The translations under genes and the position numbers were made by a program. From contig JOHN01000035.1 of assembly GCA_000719695.1 (NCBI GenBank), positions 1 through 64,000 on the forward strand: 64,000 nucleotides of DNA, in the 5' to 3' direction. This DNA comes from Streptomyces sp. NRRL F-6131 (GTDB lineage Bacteria; Actinomycetota; Actinomycetes; Streptomycetales; Streptomycetaceae). Positions 42,061 to 50,552 of this stretch are shown here, piece after piece. The first letter of the stretch is position 1; each line of letters begins with the position of its first letter. The notes under the pieces were generated by a model. That model was not told the DNA's origin, made no database searches, and worked only from the letters and a program-made list of their open reading frames with translations.

Positions 42061-42777
42061 GTGCGGAGATTGTCGATCATCGTGGCGGCGGTCACGGGGG
42101 CCGTCGCCCTCGTCCTGGGGAGCAGCGCCGTGGCGGGACCGCCGGGGCCGAGGCTCGCCGCGCGCTACCTGAACATCCACCAGTGCGTGTACTACGGCCC
42201 CGGCGGGCACTACACCAACCTGCTGCCGAACACCGCCGACACGTCCTTCAACACCGGGACGAACGTCTCCGACGCGCCGGACACGGTGCTCTCCTGCGGT
42301 CCGGGGAGCGGCGGCTGGAGGCCGGCGCCCGCCAACTCGGCGGTGAAGGCGTTCGACCTCGCCGCCGGCCGCTACCTGAACGTCCACCAGTGCGTGTACT
42401 TCTCGGCCGGCCAGCACTACACGGCCGTCCTGCCGAACACCCCGAACGTCAACTTCAACACCGGCACCAACGTCTCCGACACGCCCGACACCGCGCTGCG
42501 GTGCAGCCCGGGCGGGGGCGGCTGGACGCTGACGCTCGCCAACTCCGCCGTCAAGTCCTTCGACCTGGCCGGCAGCCGCTTCCTCAACCTGCACCAGTGC
42601 GTGTGGACCTCGGCCGGCATGTTCTACACGGGCATGCTGCCGAACACGCCGAACGCCAACTTCAACACCGCGACCAACGCGGCCGACACGCCCGACACCG
42701 CGCTCAGCTGCCGTCCCGGTGGCGGCGGTTGGTCGCTCGACCCCCTGCATTCGGCCCTCCGCCCGCTGGGCAGCTGA
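42061..42777 (+). CDS. Secreted protein of three 69-residue tandem repeats
   Basis: A 238-residue exported protein. GTG 42061 has GGGAGGAG about 7 nt upstream and begins a signal peptide (VRRLSIIVAAVTGAVALVLG, cleavage near AVA-GPP, about 25). The mature chain is three head-to-tail copies of a 69-residue unit (35-103, 104-172, 173-238). Each copy has R(Y/F)LN(I/V/L)HQCV, HYT..LPNT, FNT.TN..D.PDT.L.C and GGW followed by NSAVK.FDL. Each has one Cys at position 8 and one at 45, which could pair. I do not recognise the family. The extracellular location and repeat structure suggest a binding or structural protein, for instance a beta-propeller- or lectin-like fold, but that is speculation. Confidence 0.85.
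   Translation: MRRLSIIVAAVTGAVALVLGSSAVAGPPGPRLAARYLNIHQCVYYGPGGHYTNLLPNTADTSFNTGTNVSDAPDTVLSCGPGSGGWRPAPANSAVKAFDLAAGRYLNVHQCVYFSAGQHYTAVLPNTPNVNFNTGTNVSDTPDTALRCSPGGGGWTLTLANSAVKSFDLAGSRFLNLHQCVWTSAGMFYTGMLPNTPNANFNTATNAADTPDTALSCRPGGGGWSLDPLHSALRPLGS
42163..42774 (+). repeat. Three 207-bp in-frame coding repeats
   Basis: Units at 42163-42369, 42370-42576 and 42577-42774 (last 9 nt shorter). Copies differ by scattered substitutions but no indels inside the unit. Confidence 0.85.
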
Positions 42778-42892
42778 GCGGAGGAAGGGTCCACGGGGCC
42801 GCGTCCGCGGGGCCGTGACGGGAATCGACCCGTCGCGGCCCCGCCGCGCGCACCGGGGCCGGTGCCCCTGCGTCCAGTACGGCGGGCTCGCC

Positions 42893-42898
42893 TACTGT
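42893..42898 (+). promoter_or_regulatory. Candidate -10 box for a leaderless peptidase transcript
   Basis: TACTGT lies 6 nt before the ATG at 42905, which has no ribosome site. No clear -35 box is seen. Confidence 0.4.
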
Positions 42899-42904
42899 GG
42901 CGGT

Positions 42905-44005
42905 ATGACGATCCACAAGACCGGCCCGGTGAGTGTCGACGCGATGATCGAGGACCTGAGGACACTCGTCGAAGTCGAGTCCCCGTCGCGTGACATCGAG
43001 GCCCTGACCGCATCGGCCAAGGCCGTCGCCGGTGTGATCGAGAACCGCCTGGGCGGGCAGGCCGTCCTCGTCGAGAGCGATGCCGGGCCGCACGTCCACT
43101 GGTCCGCCGGTGGCGACCCCGAGGTACTGATCCTCGGGCACCACGACACGGTGTTCCCGCTCGGCACTCTCGAACGCCGACCTTTCACGGTCCGGGACGG
43201 GCACGCCACCGGCCCCGGGGTCTTCGACATGCTGGGCGGCCTCGTGCAGGCCGTGCACGGGGTGGCACTGCTCGAGGACCGGTCGGGCGTGGAGATCCTG
43301 GTGACCTCCGACGAGGAGGTCGGCTCCCGTGCCTCGCGGGCGCTCATCGAGGAACGAGCCCTTGCCTGCGGGGCCGTGCTCGTCTTCGAGGGCGCGGCCG
43401 AGGGCGGGGCCGTGAAGACGGGGCGCAAGGGATGCGGCACGTTCGAAGTCACCGTCACCGGCCGGGCCGCGCACGCCGGCCTCGAGCCCGAAGCCGGCGT
43501 CAACGCCCTGGTCGAGGCGGCGCACCAGGTGCTGCACATCGCGGCACTCGGGCGCCCCGACCTCGGTACGACCGTCGTCCCCACCGTCGCCTCGGCGGGC
43601 ACGACGGACAACGTCGTGCCCGCCGGGGCGACGATCCTCGTCGACGTCCGTGTCACGTCGTCCGACGAGAAGGACCGCGTCGAAGCCGCGTTCGCCTCGC
43701 TGGCCCCGCACCTCGACGGGGCGAGGATCTCGGTCGAAGGAGCCGTCACCCGGCCCCCGATGCCGGAGAGCGCCTCGGCCGAGCTCTTCGAGACGGCGCG
43801 GCGGCTCCTTCCCGGCCTCGAGGGCACGGTGGTCGGGGGCGGAAGCGACGGCAACTTCACGGCCGCTCTCGGCGTGCCGACGCTCGACGGCCTGGGGGCG
43901 GTCGGCGGCGGGGCGCACGCCGACCACGAGTACCTGGTGGTCGACGCCATGGCCGGGCGGGCAGCGCTCGTCGCCGGCCTCGTGAACGCGATCCGGAACC
44001 CGTAG
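42905..44005 (+). CDS. M20-family metallopeptidase (glutamate carboxypeptidase-like)
   Basis: A 366-residue di-zinc aminoacylase/carboxypeptidase. Ligand motifs are LILGHHDTVFPLG (His79/His80 region, Asp81), GPGVFDMLGG (Asp108), TSDEEVGS (Glu137-Glu138) and a late HADHEYLVVDAM. The dimerisation domain (about 175-285) starts TGRKGCGTFEVTVTGRAAHA. This pattern is closest to the CPG2/ArgE-type members that remove an N-acyl or C-terminal glutamate from small peptides or folates. It is cytoplasmic; there is no signal peptide. A -10 box immediately upstream suggests a leaderless transcript. The normal GPGVFDMKAG motif has ML in place of MK here. Confidence 0.88.
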   Translation: MTIHKTGPVSVDAMIEDLRTLVEVESPSRDIEALTASAKAVAGVIENRLGGQAVLVESDAGPHVHWSAGGDPEVLILGHHDTVFPLGTLERRPFTVRDGHATGPGVFDMLGGLVQAVHGVALLEDRSGVEILVTSDEEVGSRASRALIEERALACGAVLVFEGAAEGGAVKTGRKGCGTFEVTVTGRAAHAGLEPEAGVNALVEAAHQVLHIAALGRPDLGTTVVPTVASAGTTDNVVPAGATILVDVRVTSSDEKDRVEAAFASLAPHLDGARISVEGAVTRPPMPESASAELFETARRLLPGLEGTVVGGGSDGNFTAALGVPTLDGLGAVGGGAHADHEYLVVDAMAGRAALVAGLVNAIRNP

Positions 44006-44060
44006 GGCGGCGAGGACGGACGGCTGCCCGGAGCGGTGTTCCGGAGTGTGGCGATGCGTT

Positions 44061-45014
44061 TCAAGCCGGCGGGACGCGGCCGAAGCGCACCGCGCTGTCC
44101 TCGTCGAGGTCCTCCAGGAAGCCGGCCAGGGTGTCGGTGGTCTCGTGCAGGCAGCGGGCGCTGAAGAGCACCGGTTGGTAACCGGAGATGTCGTACCCGG
44201 TGGACAGCATCCCTTCGATGTCCAGGGCGCGGATCCGGGCGAGGCCCAGACGCCGGAGCTCGCCGTAGGAGGACAGCAGGGCCGCACCGTAGGCCTTGGG
44301 CACGCCGCCTTCGTCCAGGACCCCGTACTCCAGGGTGAACCAGTAGACGTCGCTGATCATCTGCAGGACGTCCGGGTCGTCGAGACGGGAGGCGGCCCGT
44401 CCGATCAGGCGGTAGACGTCGGCGAGGACGGGGCTGGACAGGTGGATCCCGTGGCCGAGGATGTCGTGGATGACGTCGGGTTCGGGGGTGAACAGCGGCA
44501 CGGCGGGATGGCGGACGAACTGCACGGCGTGGAAGTAGCCGTCCGCCATCGAGCCGAGGAACCGCTTGTTGGGGACCACACCTCCCGCGAGCGTGAGGTC
44601 GAAGCCCGTCAGCCGGCGCAGCCGCGCCCCGACCTCGGTGTGCTGGGGGATGCGGTCGCCGGGGAGCGGAGCCTGGTCGCGGACGTCGAGGACGGCGCGG
44701 CAGGCGTGCTCGCGCTGGGCGCTCCACAGCGCCCGGTGCACAGTGCGCCAGGTGTGTTCCTCGGCCGCCGTGTAGTCCACCCGCGGTGCGGGATCGCCGA
44801 CCCGGTGGCCGAGGGCCGGGGCCGCGACGGCCTGGCGCCGTCGCAGGTAGTGGGGGTCGCTGAGCCCGGGGTGCTCGGCGGCCGGTCCCAGGCGGCCGTC
44901 CGGTGCGACGGGCGTGCACCGCGCTGCTGTCTCGCTCACGGAGCGCTTGTGCCCGCTCACGGGGCACTCATGCGGCGGCGGGCCCCTCCGGGAGACGCGC
45001 ACCGCGGCCGTCAC
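44061..45014 (-). CDS. Biopterin-dependent aromatic amino acid hydroxylase (phenylalanine 4-monooxygenase-like)
   Basis: A 317-residue single-domain enzyme. The iron site is complete: PEPDVIHDILGHGIHLSSP (His183, His188) and VYWFTLEYGVL (Glu229). Other family motifs are GGVVPNKRFLGSMADGYFHA then VQFVRHP, and TGYDISGYQPVLFSARCLHE. It converts an aromatic amino acid, most likely phenylalanine to tyrosine, using tetrahydropterin and O2. There is no N-terminal ACT domain, as usual in bacteria. The start is uncertain; GTG codons at 44954 (VSGHKRS) and 44939 (VSETAARC) are alternatives. It is convergent with the M20 peptidase and divergent from the APH-like gene. Confidence 0.9.
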   Translation of the reverse strand: MTAAVRVSRRGPPPHECPVSGHKRSVSETAARCTPVAPDGRLGPAAEHPGLSDPHYLRRRQAVAAPALGHRVGDPAPRVDYTAAEEHTWRTVHRALWSAQREHACRAVLDVRDQAPLPGDRIPQHTEVGARLRRLTGFDLTLAGGVVPNKRFLGSMADGYFHAVQFVRHPAVPLFTPEPDVIHDILGHGIHLSSPVLADVYRLIGRAASRLDDPDVLQMISDVYWFTLEYGVLDEGGVPKAYGAALLSSYGELRRLGLARIRALDIEGMLSTGYDISGYQPVLFSARCLHETTDTLAGFLEDLDEDSAVRFGRVPPA

Positions 45015-45159
45015 CCGAAGTGTCGGCGGGCCCCCAGGCTTCAGCCGGCGGCGGCGGAGGACGGCCGCGGGGGAAAACCGGTCGACACACGGGCCCAGGA
45101 GGCACTGTGATGGCTTCGACCGCCCGCCGCACGGAGCGGGCCCACCGGAGGAGTTGCTC

Positions 45160-46059
45160 TTGCCGCCAGCGAGGACCGCGGACCCCCGGCCCGCGATCGA
45201 TGCGGTGCTGGCCAGGCGTCTGGTCGACAGTCAGTTCCCCCAGTGGGCCGCGCTGCCTCTCGAACTGCTCGACCCCGCGGGTTCCGACCATATGATCTAC
45301 CGCCTGGGTGAGGACCTGTCCGTCCGGCTGCCCCGCCATGCGGGGGCGATCGGGCAGGCCGCGAAGGAGTCCGAGTGGCTTCCCCGGCTCGCCCCGCACC
45401 TGCCGTTGGCCGTCCCGGTACCGGTGGGGGTGGGGGAGCCCGACTTCGGCTATCCGTGGCCGTGGGCGGTGTCCCGCTGGCTGGACGGCCAGGTGGCGAC
45501 GTCCGAGGCCTTGGCCGACTCGTCCCGGGCTGCCGTCCGGTTGGCGGAGTTCCTCACCGCCCTTCACGCCTTCGTTCCCGAGGACGTCCCGGTCGGGGAC
45601 GCGCACCTGGACCTCGCCGGTCGACCACTGGCCGACCGGGACCGCGCGACGCGGGCCGCGATCGCTGAGGTCGACGGCGTGTTCGACGCCGCGGCCCTGA
45701 CCGAGGTGTGGGACGCGGCGCTGGACGCCCCCGCCTGGGACCGCGCTCCGGTCTGGTTCCACGGCGACTTCCACACCGGCAACCTGCTGACGGTCGACGG
45801 CCGCCTCAGCGCGGTCATCGACTTCGGCGGGCTCGGCATCGGCGACCCGGCCTGCGACCTGACCATCGCCTTCACCCTGATGTCCGCCGGGAGCCGGGCC
45901 GCCTTCCGCGCCGCGCTCGGCGTCGACGACGCCACCTGGGCCCGGGGTCGCGGCTGGGCGCTGGCCACGGGCCTGAACGCCTACACGTCCTACGCCGCCG
46001 TCAACCCCCGGGTCGCCGCGCAGACCACCCGCCAGATCACCGAGGCACTGGTCGGCTGA
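45160..46059 (+). CDS. Aminoglycoside phosphotransferase (APH) fold kinase
   Basis: A 299-residue protein. The start is TTG 45160, chosen because GGAGGAG ends 6 nt upstream; earlier codons are not protein-like. The kinase core is clear: MIYRLGEDLSVRLPRHAG (nucleotide loop and Lys-equivalent region), Brenner's motif WFHGDFHTGNLLT (catalytic Asp), and VIDFGGLGIGDPACDL (Asp of the DFG-like metal site). Members of this family phosphorylate aminoglycosides or many other small molecules, and most actinobacterial ones have unknown substrates. The APH label is structural; resistance should not be inferred. It stands divergent from the phenylalanine hydroxylase. Confidence 0.85.
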   Translation: MPPARTADPRPAIDAVLARRLVDSQFPQWAALPLELLDPAGSDHMIYRLGEDLSVRLPRHAGAIGQAAKESEWLPRLAPHLPLAVPVPVGVGEPDFGYPWPWAVSRWLDGQVATSEALADSSRAAVRLAEFLTALHAFVPEDVPVGDAHLDLAGRPLADRDRATRAAIAEVDGVFDAAALTEVWDAALDAPAWDRAPVWFHGDFHTGNLLTVDGRLSAVIDFGGLGIGDPACDLTIAFTLMSAGSRAAFRAALGVDDATWARGRGWALATGLNAYTSYAAVNPRVAAQTTRQITEALVG

Positions 46060-46246
46060 GCGGATCGACTGCCGGACAGGGAGATTTACGTCGTAGGGGA
46101 GTGAAGTGCGTCACGTCAATGCCCGGGGAACGCACGTGATCGAAGTCGTCCGGCCATCAGTCGAGATCACCTGTCGACTTCACCTGCCGCCGCCGGGCGG
46201 GTGGCCCAGGCCGCGTTCGAGATCGGCGGCGTGGGACGATCGATCG

Positions 46247-46663
46247 GTGACTCGACTCGTCGACCGCGGCCGCTCTCTGGAGGAGCTCGAGCGCGACTGT
46301 TGGCCGCCCGCGCCGGCGGATGCGAGCCGCCTTGCTGCGACGGTGCATGCCCTTCGGCGTCGGCCGATCGGCGAGCTGACTGTCGAGGACATGCGCCTGT
46401 TGATCGGGCAGAACCAGGGACTCGCCCATCTCCTGCCGCTTGCGCTGGAGGTGCTGTGCGACGACCCGATGGCCGAGGGCGACATGTACGAGGGCGATCT
46501 GCTGTCCGCCGTTGTGACCAGAAGCCCAGCGGTGTGGAACGCGTGGCCCGAGCTCGGCCGGGAGCTGGGCGTGATCGTCTCGGGGCTGACCGATCTGCCG
46601 CCGTCCTTGGTGCGGGCGACCCGAGGATTCCTGGCCCGACAGGGGCTCGTCGCGGGCGGGTGA
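46247..46663 (+). CDS. CdiI-like contact-dependent-inhibition immunity protein
   Basis: A 138-residue protein matching the CdiI immunity family found widely in actinobacteria: SLEELERDCWPPA, ATVHALRRRPIGELTVEDMR then LLIGQNQGLAHLLPLALEVL, AEGDMYEGDLLSAVV, WNAWPELGRELGVIV. GTG 46247 is the start that places SLEELE near the N-terminus as in the family; the ribosome site is weak. In toxin-immunity pairs, such a protein binds and blocks the toxic C-terminal domain. No polymorphic toxin, Rhs or WXG gene lies nearby, so it is an orphan. It could defend against neighbours or be a remnant of a larger locus. Confidence 0.85.
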   Translation: MTRLVDRGRSLEELERDCWPPAPADASRLAATVHALRRRPIGELTVEDMRLLIGQNQGLAHLLPLALEVLCDDPMAEGDMYEGDLLSAVVTRSPAVWNAWPELGRELGVIVSGLTDLPPSLVRATRGFLARQGLVAGG

Positions 46664-46801
46664 GGTGCTGGAGTGCTGTCGCTTGGACGTGCGGTGGACC
46701 GCGGGGTGACGGCGGCCGATCCCCCGGACGGCGCAACCATCACATGATCGACTCGTTGGACCGTCCGCGACGACAGCACGGACGAATCCGGGGAGGGCCC
46801 G

Positions 46802-48679
46802 TTGGCAGAACGGACGGTGGACTTGGCGGCTCCCGCGCCGGGAGCCGCCGCGCGCCCGGTGCTCCAGGCCGAGGCCGCCCTGGTGCGCCACTACCGCAGG
46901 CTGGTCCGGCTGGCGTACCTCGCGCTGCCCGCGGACCGCGACCGGCACAGCCGCGTCCTCGCCGCGCACACGGCCGTCCAGCGGGCCCTGCCCACCCGCT
47001 GGACCCGCCGGACCCGCGGGGCCGACCCGGCGCCGGCCGACGAGGACCCCGTCTACGCCGCCCTGCGCCTGCGGGTGCTGCGCGAGGTGCTGCGCCCCCG
47101 CCCGGCCCGTCGGGTGCTGGCGCCGCGGGTCTGGGGCCTGCGGCTGTTCACCCCGCACGGCGGCGAGCAGGACACCGCGCTGGAGCACGCGCTCGCGGCG
47201 CTCGACGCACCCGCCCGGGCCGCGTTCGCGCTGCGCGCCGTGGAGGACCTGACCGCCGCGGAGGCCGCCGAGGTCCTGCGGCGCGCCGGGGTCGCGCAGG
47301 CCCGGCAGGCGCTCGACGCGGCGGGTGGTGTCGGCGCGGGGACGGCACCGGACCTGTCCGCCTTCGACCCGTGCGCCGTCCGGGTCCAGCCGACCGACCT
47401 GCTGAGTCGCCGCCGGGCACTCACCGCGGCGCTGCTGGTCGGCGCGCTGGGTCTCACCGCCACCACCGTCGCGCTCGCCGGCACCGGCCCGGCCGCCTCC
47501 ACCCCCGGGCCGGCGCCCGCTCCGCCCATGGACGCCGGGGCCGATCCGGCGCGCCTGGTTCGCGCACCCGCGGACCTCTGGCAGCACACCGCGCGAGTTG
47601 ACTTCACCGCCTGGCCGGCCCGCGGCGACCGCCGCGAGGACGCCGCACTGCTCGGCCGCGCGCTGACCGCCTGGGAACGCCCCGGCCCGCAGACCCGCGC
47701 CGAACCGGGCACGGACGCCGCGCCGCCGGTCGCCCCGCCACGGCTGCTCTACGCCGGCACGGTGGACGGTGCCGCCGTGGTCCTGCTGTACGACGGGCAG
47801 CGGCTGGCCCGCTACACCGACGGACCCGGCGGCGGCCTCGACCTCGCCCGGGCCGACGACTCGGACGTGACGACGGCCGGAGCGGTGGTGCTGCACCGCG
47901 AGGGCACCTCCGTGCGCTACCTGCTGGCCCCCTGGGTGGAGGGCGCCGAGACCCGCCGGATCGACCGGCCCGACACCCCCGCCCGACCCCTGGACCATCC
48001 CGAGGGCCTCACCCCCGCGGCGCCGGGCGGCGTACTGACGGACTGCCGGGGAGCCACCGTGCTCCAGCTCCGCTCCTCGCCCGTCATCGCGGAGAAGCAC
48101 GCCTTCCTGCTGGCCGACCTCGGCGGGCTCGTCCCCGCCCACCTCACCTACACGCCGCCCCCGGACCGCAACCAGCCGGCACGGGCGCCGCGCGAGGCGA
48201 CCGGCCCGGACGCGCTGCAGGCCTGGGCCCGGGCGGGCTGCGCGGCCCCGGACGGCACTCCCGGTGTCAAGCAGCTCAACCTGTGGGCGTTCGCGGTGCA
48301 GCCGCTGCCGCAGAACGCGGGCTCGGCGTCCTGGGTCTGCCTGCGGGCCGACCGTTGGAACGGCGGCGGCAGTGCCGCCACCGCCGTTCTGCTGCCCACC
48401 GCGCCGGGGCCGCAGCGCACCGGCGGCGGTCCTGGCCGGTCGTGCAGCCGGTTCGAGCAGGACACCGTCGGCTGGGCCTGGTGGCGTTCCCCGCAGGGCA
48501 CCGAGTTCCTGCTGGCGGCGGGCAGCCGACGGGTCGCCCGACTCACCGTCAAGGGCCCGGACTGGTCCGTCGACCGGCCGGTTCCGGACCACACCCTGGC
48601 CGTGGAACGCCCGGCCCGGGCGAACGTCCGGGTGGAGGGTGTGCTGGACGGCGGCACCCGGATCGGCCCGCAGCCCTGA
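46802..48679 (+). CDS. Membrane protein with degenerate ECF sigma-like N-terminus and extracytoplasmic domain
   Basis: A 625-residue protein starting at TTG 46802 (GGGGAGGG about 5 nt upstream). Residues about 18-190 look like a degenerate ECF sigma factor: VRHYRRLVRLAYLALP resembles region 2 and ALDAPARAAFALRAVEDLTA then AEAAEVLRRAGVAQARQAL resembles region 4. A membrane helix (about 203-226, RRRALTAALLVGALGLTATT) follows. The remaining 400 residues are a putatively extracytoplasmic domain with a few Cys residues. This gives a cytoplasmic DNA-binding-like half tethered to an outside sensor. The sigma-like half has lost recognisable promoter-recognition motifs, so it may only be a structural relic. 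It lies convergent with the ABC operon. Confidence 0.75.
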   Translation: MAERTVDLAAPAPGAAARPVLQAEAALVRHYRRLVRLAYLALPADRDRHSRVLAAHTAVQRALPTRWTRRTRGADPAPADEDPVYAALRLRVLREVLRPRPARRVLAPRVWGLRLFTPHGGEQDTALEHALAALDAPARAAFALRAVEDLTAAEAAEVLRRAGVAQARQALDAAGGVGAGTAPDLSAFDPCAVRVQPTDLLSRRRALTAALLVGALGLTATTVALAGTGPAASTPGPAPAPPMDAGADPARLVRAPADLWQHTARVDFTAWPARGDRREDAALLGRALTAWERPGPQTRAEPGTDAAPPVAPPRLLYAGTVDGAAVVLLYDGQRLARYTDGPGGGLDLARADDSDVTTAGAVVLHREGTSVRYLLAPWVEGAETRRIDRPDTPARPLDHPEGLTPAAPGGVLTDCRGATVLQLRSSPVIAEKHAFLLADLGGLVPAHLTYTPPPDRNQPARAPREATGPDALQAWARAGCAAPDGTPGVKQLNLWAFAVQPLPQNAGSASWVCLRADRWNGGGSAATAVLLPTAPGPQRTGGGPGRSCSRFEQDTVGWAWWRSPQGTEFLLAAGSRRVARLTVKGPDWSVDRPVPDHTLAVERPARANVRVEGVLDGGTRIGPQP

Positions 48680-48680
48680 C

Positions 48681-48709
48681 CCGGCCCGACCCGGATGCGT
48701 GCGGGCCGG
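48681..48709. terminator. Hairpin between convergent genes
   Basis: CCGGCCCG (48681-48688) pairs with CGGGCCGG (48702-48709); 8-bp stem, 13-nt loop. Confidence 0.5.
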
Positions 48710-48782
48710 GCCGGGCGGCGCGCCCTGGAGGAGAGCGGCGCTGCGCCGGAGCGTGCGGATCGACGAGCCGCACGGTGCGGGT

Positions 48783-50552
48783 CTAGGGAGTGCTCTCCCC
48801 GGGCCGGGCCCTGCTCATCTTCGCCGCCCTGGCCCGGGCCCAGCGCAGCAGCAGGGCCGCGACCACCACCGCCATCAGGCAGGCCTTGCCGACCGGCACG
48901 AGCGCCCCGCCGCGCAGCGCCGAGGAGAACATCGGCGTCAGTGCCGCCACACCCACGGCGGGCCCGGCCGCGTACCAGACGGCGAACAGCAGCGGGCCCG
49001 TCCCACCGCCGGTGCCCGGGGCCGAGGCCGGGGCCGGGGAGAACAGCAGGTCCTTGCGCAGCACCCCGCGACAGGCGTTCACCAGCCCCGCAGCGACCAG
49101 CGGAGGCGCGGCGGCCGGTGCGAGCCAGGCCGCCGGGCCCGCGCCCGCCGCCAGCAGCGCCCCGGCGCAGGCCAGCCCCAGCAGGATCCCGGCCAGCGTC
49201 GGAACGGCGGCATGACGCAGCATCAGCGCGGCGAACGGGTACGGCGACCAGGAGGCCCGCCGGACGTCGTCCGTCTCGATCCGGGCGGGCTCCAGGAACT
49301 GCGCGACGGCCAGGTAGCCGAACGTCAGCGCGACGGCGGTGGCCAGCCAGGACAGTCCGCCGGTGGCGCCGTGCGCGAGGACGGCGCAGAACAGCGCGGG
49401 CACCGCCAGGACCACCGCGCGACCCGGCCGGGCGGGGGAGCGGAGCAGGGCGAGGGTGTCCCGCCACGGCACCACCAGCCAGGCCCGCCGGGGCGCGGGC
49501 AGCCGGATCCGGCGTTGCCGGGCACTGCCGTTGGCGCTGTTCACCGCCAGCCGCGCGCTGCGCAGCTCGACGGTCCGGAGCGCGGCCAGCACCCCGGCGG
49601 CGGTCCGGGCCCGCTCCCGCAGCCGGGCCAGCGGGACCGTCGAGGCGGCCCGGTCGGCGAACACCAGGGCGGCACCGGTCGACACCAGCAGCAGCGCGGC
49701 GGCGACCCAGCCGCCCGCCACGGCGGCCGGGGTCGGCGCCAGCGCGGCGATCGCGGCCCAGCCCCACGGCCCCGACCACATCTCGACCAGCTCCAGCCAG
49801 CGCACCGGGTGGCCGGTGACGGCCAGTACGCTCTGCCCCGCCAGGGCGACGATCAACAGGGTCAGGTACGGAGTGAGCCGGCGCACCCAGCGGGCCGCGC
49901 GGTCGCCGCGCTCCACCACCAGCGCGGCGCAGGTGGCCAGGAGCGGTACGCAGAGGCCCCCGAGCAGGCACCAGCCGAGCGCGGCCGGCAGGCCGGTCCG
50001 GACGGTGAGCCCGAGCGCGACCATGCCGCCGACCGCCGCCACCAGACCGGGGAACGCGGCCACGGCGCAGGACAGCCAGAACCACGGCCGGAGCACCGGG
50101 CGCGGCCGGACGGGGTGGATCAGCAGCCAGTCGGCCGCCGCCCGGGGCGGCACCACCGGACCCCGCCACAGTCCGTCCCGGACCAGCAGGAGGAAGGTGG
50201 CGAGCCCGATCGCGGTGATACCGGCGGGCATCGCGGCGAGCAGATCGCCGCCGTGGCCGGTGTAGTCGGCGCCCATGGACGCCTGCAGGAACAGGCCGAG
50301 GCTGGGCACGGCGCCCCAGACGATCAGGAGGAGCACCACGCAGTAGACGGCGAAGCCGATCGCCTTGGCCCGGTTGCGCCGGTGGGGGGCGCGCAGGGTG
50401 CGGAGCAGGGCGAGCGTCTCGTCGGTCCAGTCGTCGTCCTCCGTCCAGTCGTCGGCGGTCGGATCGTCGTCCGTCCAGCCGTCGGCGGTCGGATCGTCCT
50501 CCGCCCGGGCGTCGGCGGCGGGATCGGCTTTCGGGGGAGGGGTGACGGTCAC
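48783..50552 (-). CDS. ABC transporter permease-like membrane protein (DUF6297-like)
   Basis: A 589-residue integral membrane protein. The N-terminal 50 residues are acidic and repetitive (DDPTADGWTDDDPTADDWTE). About ten or more hydrophobic segments follow, for example GFAVYCVVLLLIVWGAVPSL, ALGWCLLGGLCVPLLATCAA and LAGILLGLACAGALLAAGAG. Paired cytoplasmic loops are Arg-rich. GTG 50552 overlaps the stop of the upstream ATPase by GTGA, so the two form one transporter, most likely an exporter. The arrangement resembles the DUF6297/ABC-2 type pairs of streptomycetes; the family name is from memory and tentative. The cargo is unknown. Confidence 0.78.
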   Translation of the reverse strand: MTVTPPPKADPAADARAEDDPTADGWTDDDPTADDWTEDDDWTDETLALLRTLRAPHRRNRAKAIGFAVYCVVLLLIVWGAVPSLGLFLQASMGADYTGHGGDLLAAMPAGITAIGLATFLLLVRDGLWRGPVVPPRAAADWLLIHPVRPRPVLRPWFWLSCAVAAFPGLVAAVGGMVALGLTVRTGLPAALGWCLLGGLCVPLLATCAALVVERGDRAARWVRRLTPYLTLLIVALAGQSVLAVTGHPVRWLELVEMWSGPWGWAAIAALAPTPAAVAGGWVAAALLLVSTGAALVFADRAASTVPLARLRERARTAAGVLAALRTVELRSARLAVNSANGSARQRRIRLPAPRRAWLVVPWRDTLALLRSPARPGRAVVLAVPALFCAVLAHGATGGLSWLATAVALTFGYLAVAQFLEPARIETDDVRRASWSPYPFAALMLRHAAVPTLAGILLGLACAGALLAAGAGPAAWLAPAAAPPLVAAGLVNACRGVLRKDLLFSPAPASAPGTGGGTGPLLFAVWYAAGPAVGVAALTPMFSSALRGGALVPVGKACLMAVVVAALLLRWARARAAKMSRARPGESTP

